Translations under genes and position numbers: made by a program | The notes under the pieces: generated by a model | The model's database searches: none | Told to the model about the DNA's origin: nothing | What the model saw: the letters and a program-made list of their open reading frames with translations, nothing else | Part shown: positions 32,393-39,811 of the stretch, one piece after another | Numbering within the stretch: position 1 is the stretch's first letter | Layout of the letters: every line of letters starts with the position of its first letter | NCBI GenBank assembly: GCA_011523845.1 | Contig: WTFV01000178.1 | Coordinates: 62,001 to 126,000, forward strand | DNA from: Acidobacteriota bacterium | GTDB taxonomy: Bacteria > Acidobacteriota > Vicinamibacteria > Vicinamibacterales > UBA8438 | Reading direction: 5' to 3' | Length of the DNA: 64,000 bases

Positions 32393-32803
32393 GTGGGGGA
32401 AATCGTCGTCAACGTCGGCCTGGAAAACTACGTGGACCGCAGTACCGCCAGGAGCGGGCTCCGGACGGAACCTGTACGTCGCACCCATGTTGACGGCGTC
32501 GTCGACACCGGCGCGGTCATGCTCATGCTGCCCGAGAACGTCGTCGAACAGCTTGGACTGGAGCCGCTCCGCACGGCCATCGTGACCTATGCGGACGAGC
32601 GCCGGGAAGAGCGGCAGGTGGCAGGCCCGGTTGCCATCGAGGTCTGCGATCGGTTCATGGTCACCGAGTGTGTCGTGGGCCCGCCGCTGAGCGAGCCGCT
32701 CATCGGCCAGATTGTTCTCGAAGGGCTGGACCTGATCGCGGATTGCGCGAACCGGACGCTGACGCCGCGGACGCCGGATTATCCGTCTCTCAAGCTGAAG
32801 TAG
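32393..32803 (+). CDS. Retropepsin-like (clan AA) aspartic protease, single domain
   Basis: 136 residues from GTG 32393, with GAGAGG 6 bases upstream. The active-site motif is GVVDTGAVMLMLPENVVEQL (Asp-Thr-Gly with the flanking hydrophobic pattern of retropepsins). The rest matches the small beta-barrel, with LIGQIVLEGLDLIADCANRT giving the late ILG-like motif typical of bacterial clan AA proteases. Being one domain, it must dimerise to form an active site. There is no signal peptide. It sits between the ATPase-nuclease module and a broken ATPase. Confidence 0.75.
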   Translation: MGEIVVNVGLENYVDRSTARSGLRTEPVRRTHVDGVVDTGAVMLMLPENVVEQLGLEPLRTAIVTYADERREERQVAGPVAIEVCDRFMVTECVVGPPLSEPLIGQIVLEGLDLIADCANRTLTPRTPDYPSLKLK

Positions 32804-32830
32804 CCATCATCCGGTCGATGCGCGGGCGAT

Positions 32831-32869
32831 CAGATCGAACATGGCATGTTCGATCTGCACACCGTGCAG
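32831..32869. promoter_or_regulatory. Perfect 27-bp palindrome plus second hairpin between convergent genes
   Basis: CAGATCGAACATG (32831-32843) is mirrored exactly by CATGTTCGATCTG (32845-32857) around a single G. A second hairpin CTGCAC-ACC-GTGCAG follows at 32855-32869. It lies between convergent genes ending at 32803 and 32900, so it may be a bidirectional terminator without T-tracts, or a protein-binding site. Confidence 0.6.
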
Positions 32870-32899
32870 TCCGGGCGCTGAGCTCGGGGCACTGAACTA

Positions 32900-34257
32900 T
32901 CACGGTCCCAGCGCGCCGATCGGAATGACCCCCACGTCTCGGGATCTCACGTAACCGTATCCGGTGGGAACGATCACGGCGAGGGCGGACGGCTTGCCGT
33001 GGTCGCTGCCTTCCAGGCGCCTGGCCAGCCGGCGCAGGCTCTTCGCGCCGTCGTCCACCCAGCGTTCGCCCAGCTTGATCTCGAACGCCGCCCAACGGCC
33101 GTCCGCCGCTTCCACGACGGCGTCCACTTCCAGACCGTCCTTCTCCCGGTAGTGGAACACCTGCGCATCGGCGGCCTGGGCGTGGACGCGCAGGTCTCGG
33201 ACGACGAGCGATTCGAAGAGCAGGCCGAGGAACTCGAGGTCCGCCGACAGTCGGGCGGGCGTGGCTCGCAGGGCGGCGACGGCCAGGGACGGATCGACGA
33301 AATGGCGAACCGGCGTCTGGCGCAGCGACGTGCGGGATCGCAAGTGCGGCGACCAGGCCGGCTGGTTCTCCACCACCATGAGCCGCTCGAGCGCGTCGAG
33401 ATACTCGGCGACGGTGTCGGCCTTGAGGGGCCGATCGTCCTCGCCGACCTCGGCGGCCAGCGCCCCGAAACGCCTCGCCGGCTCGGCGTTTCGGCCCATC
33501 CCCTCCGCTCCATGAGTCTGCGCCGCAGAACTCACTCGGTTACGTTCTGCGGCGCAGACTCCTAGCTTCGACAGGGTGACGGGAGTGGCCACGTTGCGCG
33601 CCAGTGAACGCAGCAAGCGGCCCACCTTGACCGGATCGCGCGTCTTGCCGCTGGCTCGCGATATGTCGGTGCGGCGCACGTCGTCCAGATAGCCGCGGTT
33701 CACGCGGAGAATGCCGGTCAGCGCCTTGCCGACGTGGCCCGGCCAGCCGCCGGCGGAGACGAGCTCGGCGACATCGGCGATCGATGTTTCGGACCGCCCC
33801 GCCCGCTGCTCCACGCCATCCAGCAGCCGCCGCAACGAAATCGCGCCGCTGGAGCGCCCGCTCTCGTACAGCGTCAACGGACGCATGCGCAGCCGGACGA
33901 AACGTCCGGCGCCGGTATGCCGGGCCACGTCGTCCGCCGGAACGGCGGAACCGGTGAGGATGAACTGGCCGGGAGCGCCGCGCCGGGCAAGCGCGCGGCG
34001 AACGTGGTTCCAGATGGCCGGCTCCAGTTGCCATTTCGTCGATCAACCGCGGCGTGTCGCCGTCGAGCACGGCCGCGGGGTCGGCGCCGATCATTCGCCT
34101 CGCATTGTCGTCGACGTCGAGCAGCACGTCGCTGGCTGCCGCCCGCGCGGCGGTCGCCGTCTTGCCGGTCGCCCCTGGGACCCTCCACGAGGACCGCTCC
34201 GGCCGGCTTCCAGCAGCTCGGCCAATTCGGCGTCGACGATTCGCGGCAGGTAGATCA
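32900..34257 (-). pseudogene. Frameshifted DUF4143 AAA+ ATPase
   Basis: The start is clear at 34257 (MIYLPRIVDAELAELLEAG). Several frame changes follow: one near the P-loop (GATGKTATAARAAASDVLLD is read only after a shift) and another near 34029, where an extra A splits PRLIDE from WQLEPAIWNHVRRALARRG. The 3' three-quarters is intact from 33928 down and shows DUF4143 features (GGWPGHVGKAL, YLDDVRRTDISRASGKTRDP, and FEIKLGERWVDDGAKSLRRL). A 100-bp repeat element inserted in frame at 33464-33563. The family is a helicase-like or transposon-associated ATPase of unclear role. Confidence 0.75.
33464..33563 (+). repeat. 100-bp two-hairpin dispersed repeat element, copy 1
   Basis: Hairpin 1 is CGAAACGCC (33464-33472) with GGCGTTTCG (33483-33491). 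Hairpin 2 is a perfect 18-bp stem, GAGTCTGCGCCGCAGAAC (33512-33529) with its complement at 33542-33559. The element ends CTCCTAG. It splits a conserved stretch of the host ATPase (between TPVTLSKL and AAEVGEDD) but keeps the frame. Copy 2 is at 53652-53751, and a half copy is at 46096-46154. Confidence 0.75.
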
Positions 34258-34316
34258 TGGCCAGCCGGGATTCGGAAGGTTGTACTCCGACAGCGCCACG
34301 TGAGACAACCCTGTAA

Positions 34317-34397
34317 CGGGTGATTCGTCGAACGTTCAGCGGGTGATTCGTCGAACGTTCAGCGGGTGATTTGGCGAACGTTCAGCGGGTGATTCGA
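34317..34397. repeat. Tandem 23-bp repeats with GAACGTTC cores
   Basis: Three full units (34317-34339, 34340-34362, 34363-34385) and a partial fourth, each containing CGAACGTTCAG and starting CGGGTGATT. GAACGTTC is self-complementary, so the array looks like an operator or iteron cluster. It lies between the divergent start side of the broken ATPase and the 3' end of the RNase H gene. Confidence 0.75.
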
Positions 34398-34470
34398 CGC
34401 TGCGGGGGGGGGCGGCGCGGACGAGGGGCGAGGCGGTTGACCGCCGTTGACACGAGCGTCCCGGTTCCTG

Positions 34471-35136
34471 CTACAGCGTCGAGCGCATCCAGGCGGTGGC
34501 GAGGCTGTCCGCGTACTCGTTCCAGCGGTTCCCGGCGTGGGCGGCGGTCCACCGCAGCCGGCAGCCGGGGTGGGCGCGGTAGAGCGCCAGCAGCTCCTGC
34601 ACGAGCTCCAGGTTCTTGATGGGGCCGGCCTTGCGCTTCCAGCCGGCGCGCTCCCACGCCGGCGCCCAGCGGGTGATGGTGTTCACCGAGAGCTCGCTGT
34701 CGCTGAGGACGTCCACCGCGGCGTCTGACGGCAGCATCGTGAACGCTTCGATCAACGCCCGCAGCTCCATGCGGTTGTTCGTGGTGTGCGGCTCGTGGCC
34801 GTGCGCCTGGCGAACGATCCGGCCGTCCTCGACCCAGACGACGCCCCAGCCGCCGGGCCCGGGATTCGGCACGGCGCTGCCGTCGGTGAACACGCCGGAG
34901 CCGGCGCCGTTCTCGTACTTCGCAAGGACCTCGGCGAGCGTGAGGTTCTCTTCGCGCAGGGTGCGCTTCCGATCCGCCCCGCCACTACGCCCGACCCGGC
35001 GGGCCGACGGTGCGGCGGACTTCTTCTTCGGCGAATGCAGCCGGCAGTACTTCGGCTGCCAGCCGGGATACTTGTCGAGCGCCGCCTGCGCGACCTCGAA
35101 CGACGCGCGGCATACCTGGCAGGTGAAGCTGGGCAC
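34471..35136 (-). CDS. Ribonuclease HI with N-terminal zinc-ribbon-like domain
   Basis: 221 residues from GTG 35136. The N-terminus has Cys6, Cys9, Cys31 and His34 (FTCQVC, YCRLH), which look like a zinc site. The RNase H fold begins at about residue 80: GVFTDGSAVPNPGPGGWGVV (Asp85), HTTNNRMELRALIEAF (Glu124), VDVLSDSELSVNTI (Asp146) and AAHAGNRWNEYADSLA (Asp210), the complete catalytic set. It should degrade RNA in RNA-DNA hybrids. A -10-like TATCCT ends 6 bases before the start, suggesting a leaderless transcript. Confidence 0.85.
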   Translation of the reverse strand: MPSFTCQVCRASFEVAQAALDKYPGWQPKYCRLHSPKKKSAAPSARRVGRSGGADRKRTLREENLTLAEVLAKYENGAGSGVFTDGSAVPNPGPGGWGVVWVEDGRIVRQAHGHEPHTTNNRMELRALIEAFTMLPSDAAVDVLSDSELSVNTITRWAPAWERAGWKRKAGPIKNLELVQELLALYRAHPGCRLRWTAAHAGNRWNEYADSLATAWMRSTL

Positions 35137-35142
35137 GGCGGA

Positions 35143-35148
35143 AGGATA
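35143..35148 (-). promoter_or_regulatory. Candidate -10 TATCCT for the RNase H gene
   Basis: TATCCT on the minus strand, 6 bases before the GTG at 35136, with no ribosome-binding site between them. Confidence 0.35.
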
Positions 35149-35184
35149 CGACGGATGGAACCGGATCTCTCAGGCGCGTCGCTT

Positions 35185-35397
35185 CTACACCCCTTCCGCG
35201 GACAGGTATTCCTCGAGCGCCTCTACCACCACGACGTTCAGACTCTGGTCCCTGATTCGGGCGAGAGTGGACGCCCGGCGGTGGGTAGCCGGGGAGAGCC
35301 GCACGACGAACTCGCCGGAAAACGGCTTCTCACGTGCACCGGCGCGGATGTGCCCAACCGGACGGGCAGAGGGTCGCGGACGCCTACTCCCGAGCAA
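35185..35397 (-). pseudogene. HicB-type antitoxin C-terminal fragment (ribbon-helix-helix)
   Basis: The readable part KPFSGEFVVRLSPATHRRAS then SLNVVVVEALEEYLSAEG matches the Arc-like DNA-binding end of HicB antitoxins. The N-terminal HicB substrate-mimic domain is missing, no hicA gene is adjacent, and the only in-frame start is a TTG overlapping the stop of the NYN-OST-HTH gene. It is most likely a remnant, although a small coupled DNA-binding protein cannot be excluded. Confidence 0.55.
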
Positions 35398-36214
35398 TGC
35401 CCGTGATCACGTAGCCGCCCGACCGCTCGTCCCGATCCAGATCCAGAAGGCCTCTGGACTGCGCCTCCTCGAGCAGGTCGTTGAACGACCCGAACCCGTA
35501 GGCCGACTCGCTGAAGCCGGGCCGCCGCCGCTTCAGGGTCTGCTTGATCATCGATCCCCACAGCTTGGCGCCGTCCCCGCGCTCGGCGTAGATCGCCTCG
35601 GCGGTCTGCACCACCAGGTCGAGACCCTTCTGGGCCGGGTCGTCGGGCGCGGCCGGCTCGGGTTTCTTCCCGGCCTGCGCGTTGTCTGTCGAGGCGGCTC
35701 CCTTGGACCGGGTCCTGCTCCGCGAGCGCCGGCGGGACGGCTGCCGCTCGGCCACCAGGTCGTCGTAGAAGATGAACTCGTCGCAGTTGTTCATCAGCAG
35801 GTCGGACGTGGAGCTCTTGACGCCGACGCCGATCACCGACTTGGCGTTCTCGCGCAGCTTGCTCACCAGCGGCGAGAAGTCGGAATCGCCCGAGACGATG
35901 ACGAACGTGTCGATGTGCTCCTTCGTGTAGCAGAGGTCGAGCGCGTCGACCACCATCCGGATGTCGGCCGAGTTCTTGCCCGAGAGCCGCGTGTGGGGAA
36001 TCTCGATGAGCTCGAACGCCGCCTCGTGCATCGTCGGCTTGTATTCCTTGTAGCGGTCCCAGTCGCAGTAGGCTTTCTTGGCCACGATGCTGCCCTTCAG
36101 CAGCAGCCGCTCCACGATGGGCCGGATGTCGATCTTCTTCAGCTTGGCGTCGCGGACGCCGAGCGCGATGTTCTCGAAGTCGCAGAACACCGCGAGGTTG
36201 CTGTCGCCGTTCAA
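35384..36214 (-). CDS. NYN-domain nuclease with C-terminal OST-HTH/LOTUS-like domain
   Basis: 276 residues from TTG 36214, chosen because AAAGGAG lies about 7 bases upstream and the conserved NYN N-terminus begins there (NLAVFCDFENIALGVRD). NYN motifs continue with KNSADIRMVVDALDLCY and TFVIVSGDSDFSPLVSKLRE. A basic serine-arginine linker (RRRSRSRTRSKG) leads to KLWGSMIKQTLKRRRPGFSE and YGFGSFNDLLEEAQSRGLLD, an OST-HTH-like RNA-binding module. This architecture is common in bacteria as a presumed RNA nuclease. The stop overlaps a HicB fragment by 14 bases. Confidence 0.85.
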   Translation of the reverse strand: MNGDSNLAVFCDFENIALGVRDAKLKKIDIRPIVERLLLKGSIVAKKAYCDWDRYKEYKPTMHEAAFELIEIPHTRLSGKNSADIRMVVDALDLCYTKEHIDTFVIVSGDSDFSPLVSKLRENAKSVIGVGVKSSTSDLLMNNCDEFIFYDDLVAERQPSRRRSRSRTRSKGAASTDNAQAGKKPEPAAPDDPAQKGLDLVVQTAEAIYAERGDGAKLWGSMIKQTLKRRRPGFSESAYGFGSFNDLLEEAQSRGLLDLDRDERSGGYVITGIARE

Positions 36215-36570
36215 GACTGTCTCCTTTGCTTCCGGTGGACGCGGCTCCTTCGCCGGGCGCGATTCGCCGCCGCGCGAGCCCTGGGCTGCACGAGCACCGG
36301 ATGCACGATCATACGCGGCGCGCGGGTCGGCTCCCTGCGGGGCGGCGGCCACGCGGAAGCGGCGGCGGGGAACACGGAGCACCCGCGGGCTGCCGAGTCT
36401 GGCGCTCGCTCGACGCACGCCGCGGCAGCACCGCTTCTGCCGCGCAGACTCCTGCCCTTCCTTCAGCGATTGGCGGCGATTGGCGCGCTCAGGACCGCGG
36501 AACCCCCGACGTCGACGCCCGCTCGACAGGATGACCCGGCTCGACGGCCGACGCCAATGGCGGCCAGGGA
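36215..36570. other. Gene-free 356-bp stretch with repeat-element remnants
   Basis: No convincing gene. At about 36415-36456 a degenerate piece of the 100-bp element is visible (GCTTCTGCCGCGCAGACTCC). The rest is GC-rich, with frames on both strands that resemble no protein. Confidence 0.4.
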
Positions 36571-37392
36571 TTACCTGTACGTGGACGGCGTCGCTATCGC
36601 GGTCCCGTCCCGGCCCGACCCGTCGAGTGCCCCGGGCTGCAGGAGGCCTTCTTCCGCGTCCCGGTTGTTGTCGGTGCAGGCGTACTCCATCAGCTCCCAG
36701 TCCGGCGGGGCCAGCGGCATCACCCAGCCCGTCGTCCACGGCTCGGTGTAGAACTTCGGGTCGTCGATCGTCGCCTCGTACCACAGCTCGTTGGCGCTGA
36801 TGCGGCGCCAGCGCTCGACGACGTGCAGCTCGTCGCTGTGCCGGTTGCCGTGGGAGTCCAGCCACGTGTCGCCGGACAGGTTCACCGTGTCGATGACCAG
36901 CGTGTCCCCCTCCCACCAGCCGACGGAGTCGCCCATCAGGGTCGTCGGCCAGGTCGGCCGATGCTGCCGTCCGTCGGTCCAGATGACCCGGAAGTTGTGC
37001 ATGTACTCGTAGAGGAAGATCACGCGGTCCGGCAACTGGACGATCTCCATCGGATAGGGCGAGCTGTTCATCCGCGGGATGCCCGGGAAGCGGCAGTAGG
37101 AGGTCGGGTCGATCAGGTTCGCGACGTCGTTGAACGCCTTCAACCCCTCCGCGGTGAACGGCAGCGGCTCGATCGGGGCGGAGGTGTTGGGGTGCGTTCC
37201 CTTGTTCCAGAAACCGGACAGGTCGGCGCGGCCGTCGGGCGTGCGCGGGACCGGCGTGCCGTCTCCGGCCGGCGCCTCCGTCAGCACGGGCGAGCTGTTC
37301 TGCTGGGCGGTCAGGTGCGGGGGAAGTCCCAGCGCTGCAATCGCGAACGCAATGACCGTGAGGAAGACTTGCAAACCGGTCCTGGTAGTCAT
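36571..37392 (-). CDS. Secreted protein of an unnamed acidobacterial family (copy 3 of 3)
   Basis: 273 residues, with a signal peptide (VFLTVIAFAIAALGLPPHLT). Family motifs: TPDGRADLSGFWNKGTHP, VGWWEGDTLVIDTVNLSG and LMEYACTDNN. Here the usual ACHEGN is ACTDNN, and the protein is shorter than its two paralogues in the window, lacking one internal block. AAGGAG lies before ATG 37392. It follows the DUF6152 gene by 51 bases on the same strand, and both are exported, so they probably act together in the periplasm. No reaction can be named. Confidence 0.82.
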   Translation of the reverse strand: MTTRTGLQVFLTVIAFAIAALGLPPHLTAQQNSSPVLTEAPAGDGTPVPRTPDGRADLSGFWNKGTHPNTSAPIEPLPFTAEGLKAFNDVANLIDPTSYCRFPGIPRMNSSPYPMEIVQLPDRVIFLYEYMHNFRVIWTDGRQHRPTWPTTLMGDSVGWWEGDTLVIDTVNLSGDTWLDSHGNRHSDELHVVERWRRISANELWYEATIDDPKFYTEPWTTGWVMPLAPPDWELMEYACTDNNRDAEEGLLQPGALDGSGRDGTAIATPSTYR

Positions 37393-37443
37393 GGACGATC
37401 TCCTTCCGACCGTCGATCACCCGCGAGAATGCCGGGCCGGCCG

Positions 37444-37869
37444 CTACCGCTGCTCCGGTGGAGCCGCGGGCGGTCCGCCGTCGTTGGCCGCTGCAAACAC
37501 CGTCCGGCCCCCGAAGACCCAAGTCCTGCCGTTGCAGATGGCGGCGCCGGTGCGGGCCTGATAGCCGTAGATCGTGATCGGCTTGCCGACCTCCACCGAC
37601 TCGCTCGTCCAGCCGCGGCGGGTCAGCGTGTTCGGGTTGTCGCCCTCGCACTCCCAGGCGACGACCTCCCCATCGGGTCCTGCCACGTCCAGGTAGACCC
37701 AGATGTGGGGGTTTTGCCACTCCACCTTGGTCACCGTACCTTCCAGGGTCACCGGCCGGTTGGCGTCGAACTGCGCGGCGAAGGAGTGGTGCGCCAGCGC
37801 CGGCGGGGCCGCGGCCAGCAGCGCGACGGTGACGGCGGTGACGGCGGTGAGAACCGGTAGCACCCGCAT
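37444..37869 (-). CDS. DUF6152 family secreted protein
   Basis: 141 residues. Signal peptide VLPVLTAVTAVTVALLAAAP with cleavage near ALAHH. The mature protein opens HHSFAAQFDANRPVTLEGTV, followed by TKVEWQNPHIWVYLDV, the hallmark of DUF6152, a small beta-barrel (OB-like) periplasmic family. AAGGAGG stands before the ATG. It is the first gene of a two-gene operon with the secreted-family protein at 36571-37392. Function unknown; the conserved His and Trp may bind metal or ligand. Confidence 0.85.
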   Translation of the reverse strand: MRVLPVLTAVTAVTVALLAAAPPALAHHSFAAQFDANRPVTLEGTVTKVEWQNPHIWVYLDVAGPDGEVVAWECEGDNPNTLTRRGWTSESVEVGKPITIYGYQARTGAAICNGRTWVFGGRTVFAAANDGGPPAAPPEQR

Positions 37870-38140
37870 GAGAGCCTCCTTGGGCTGCCGGCGGTGCGCG
37901 GGGATTCACCCGCCGCGCCAGCCGGGGTCACGGTCATCATTCCGTCGGCCCGGAGCGGCTGTCAAGTGCCGGACGCAACCGAATGCAGGCGGCGCCCGGC
38001 AGCTTGCGGCCATGACCTGTACTGACCAGGAACGCCGCCTGCGGAGGAATCGAGATCGCGTCGCGGGCATGTCATCGTGGCTCTGCGCGGGGCCCGCGCT
38101 CGCGATCCTTCATGTTCCGACGGGCACGCTGCATGCCGTG

Positions 38141-38563
38141 TCACGGAGGTGTGAACTTGAATATCCTCCGGCGGCCCTTGCATGGGATCGGCGTGTCGAG
38201 TGGCTGCGCATCGGTGAGCACGAACCCGTATTGCTCCGGGTCATGCCACTCGCTGTCCCAGGACGTCGCGCAGCCGCGCATGCGCACGGAGCCGATGATG
38301 GCGCCGAATCCGCGCTCTCGATGTCGCTGGTAGTACTCACGCGCGGCTGCGACTGGAATCCGCAGGTGTCTCGCAACCTGCTCGATGACTTCCTCGACCA
38401 CGGTGTCGTCGCGCTCGGTCCGTGCCGCGTGGATATGAAGCCGTCCCTTGTAGTTGGATAACCAACTGCGATTCTCGACGTCCTTCGCACCAGTGATGAT
38501 GGCCCAGGCCCAGGGCTGGTGGACGCTCAGACAGTGCCAGGGTTCTTCGTTCTTCTTCGCCAC
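38141..38563 (-). CDS. ASCH-domain protein
   Basis: 140 residues from GTG 38563, with GGAGG about 7 bases before it. The start WHCLSVHQPWAWAIITGAKD then VENRSW is the ASCH signature (PUA-like fold, related to EVE), which in characterised members binds or hydrolyses modified nucleosides or RNA. The remainder GFGAIIGSVRMRGCATSWDS and YGFVLTDAQPL completes the barrel. It lies 33 bases after the RES toxin gene on the same strand, so the RES/Xre pair and this gene are probably one operon. Confidence 0.82.
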   Translation of the reverse strand: MAKKNEEPWHCLSVHQPWAWAIITGAKDVENRSWLSNYKGRLHIHAARTERDDTVVEEVIEQVARHLRIPVAAAREYYQRHRERGFGAIIGSVRMRGCATSWDSEWHDPEQYGFVLTDAQPLDTPIPCKGRRRIFKFTPP

Positions 38564-38596
38564 GTGGCTCCTCCGGATGTCGAAAGGCGGTGGCTC

Positions 38597-39106
38597 TCAG
38601 CCACGCCGCGCGGTGCCAGCCGCGCCGTCGAAAAGGCGTCGAAGGCGCTCGTCCCACCTGAAGGGCAGGATCGGAACGAGGGCCGCGATGTTCCTCGCGT
38701 CCGGATGGTTCGGATTGATAACGACGTTTCTATCCGTTGGGGCGATCGCGCTCGGTACGAGAAGGACCGCAGAACGGCCCCTCTGGTACCAATCGGAGCC
38801 GTACGCGCGGGCAACGGTCGGGTCGTCATGGTCGTCCCAACCTGCATGGTCGTCCGGATCGAACACCTCGAACGATGTATCGAGGGGGATGGCGAATGTC
38901 GCAACGTGACGGTTGCCAGGTAGTTGAGGAGTCGGCAGATGGACCAGCGTCTCGAGGACGGCAGTGGAGTAGCACTCCGAAGCGTAGATCACACCCTCGC
39001 CGTAGTCGTTCCAGCGGCCCGGCGCGGCAGCGGCGCCAGAGGTGTCGTGAATGGGGCGACCTCGGGAATGTCGGCCAATGCGATAGGCGCACCGGGGGTA
39101 CGACAC
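38597..39106 (-). CDS. RES-domain toxin (NAD+ phosphorylase type)
   Basis: 169 residues from GTG 39106. The RES domain is visible as CAYRIGRHSRGRPIHDTSGA, GRWNDYGEGVIYASECYSTA and VLETLVHL, with the conserved Arg, Glu and Ser in order. The late motif RNVVINPNHPDARNIAALVP is also typical. Family members deplete NAD+ in the absence of antitoxin. It begins 8 bases after the stop of the Xre/ParS-type antitoxin gene. Confidence 0.85.
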   Translation of the reverse strand: MSYPRCAYRIGRHSRGRPIHDTSGAAAAPGRWNDYGEGVIYASECYSTAVLETLVHLPTPQLPGNRHVATFAIPLDTSFEVFDPDDHAGWDDHDDPTVARAYGSDWYQRGRSAVLLVPSAIAPTDRNVVINPNHPDARNIAALVPILPFRWDERLRRLFDGAAGTARRG

Positions 39107-39114
39107 GAGCTTGG

Positions 39115-39384
39115 TCAGATGGCGACGCCGGCGTCGGCCTGGCCGATCAGGAGTACAACCCGATCGGCGCCGGCCTCGGATTCGCGTGCGACTGCCGCCG
39201 GAGTGCAACCCCCTAGCAGGGGGTGGGGACGCTCGAGGAATCGGCCGGCGGCGTCAACGTCGTTGTCCCATAGCGCCAGCGCGGCGTGCCGGACGTTGTC
39301 GGGAACCATGGCCAACGACTCGGGCCGATTTCCGGCGCCGGGTGACGGTGACGGGCCAATGGTTGCGGATCGAGGTTGGGCCAT
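39115..39384 (-). CDS. MbcA/ParS/Xre-type antitoxin (DUF2384)
   Basis: 89 residues from ATG 39384. The C-terminal toxin-binding region ALALWDNDVDAAGRFLERPH then PLLGGCTPAAVARESEAGAD is characteristic of the antitoxins paired with RES toxins. The N-terminal helix-turn-helix half seen in many relatives is short or missing; an ATG further down (MVPDNV) would leave only the binding domain. Order antitoxin-toxin, gap 8 bases. Confidence 0.78.
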   Translation of the reverse strand: MAQPRSATIGPSPSPGAGNRPESLAMVPDNVRHAALALWDNDVDAAGRFLERPHPLLGGCTPAAVARESEAGADRVVLLIGQADAGVAI

Positions 39385-39482
39385 CACTTGCTCCAACGAA
39401 CTGGGACGAGTGTAGCACTTCGGCGTCATTCCGCGGCATCGACTCGCACGAGCAATGGCTGCTTCGACGCAAAGACGAGGCT

Positions 39483-39788
39483 TCAACCCCCTGCCATCGC
39501 CCCGACCACCAGAAACGGCTCGCGCCCCGCGGCCACCTCCTCCGGCAACAGCGCGTCCGGCGCCTCGTGCGACAGATCCAGACCGCAGGCGAAGAACCGC
39601 AGATACGCCCGCCGCCGGTGCGTGGCGGAGTCGCGGATGGTGCCCCGCAGGACGGGATACGCCGTTTCCAGCGCATCGATCACCGCGCGCTGGGTGGCGG
39701 CGCCCTGGACCTCGACAGTCTGCTCCCGGTCGATGCGCGCGAGGGCGGCCAGCGGCTGCGGCAGGACGACACGGACCATGGCTCGCAT
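39483..39788 (-). CDS. MoaD/ThiS-family small protein
   Basis: 101 residues from ATG 39788 (a second ATG at 39779 is equally possible). The sequence MVRVVLPQPLAALARID then GAATQRAVIDALETAYPVLR is the ubiquitin-like fold of MoaD/ThiS, and the protein ends GAMAGG with the C-terminal Gly-Gly used for thiocarboxylation. Such proteins donate sulfur in cofactor synthesis. It follows the propeller gene by 23 bases in the same operon, a pairing for which I have no mechanistic explanation. Confidence 0.78.
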   Translation of the reverse strand: MRAMVRVVLPQPLAALARIDREQTVEVQGAATQRAVIDALETAYPVLRGTIRDSATHRRRAYLRFFACGLDLSHEAPDALLPEEVAAGREPFLVVGAMAGG

Positions 39789-39811
39789 TACGCTGCCCCG
39801 CAAACGGGAGC

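Noticed and set aside
32831..32857. LexA (SOS) box reading of the palindrome
   Set aside because: GAAC and GTTC are 7 bases apart, not the 4 of the Gram-positive-type box, and the site is between convergent gene ends.
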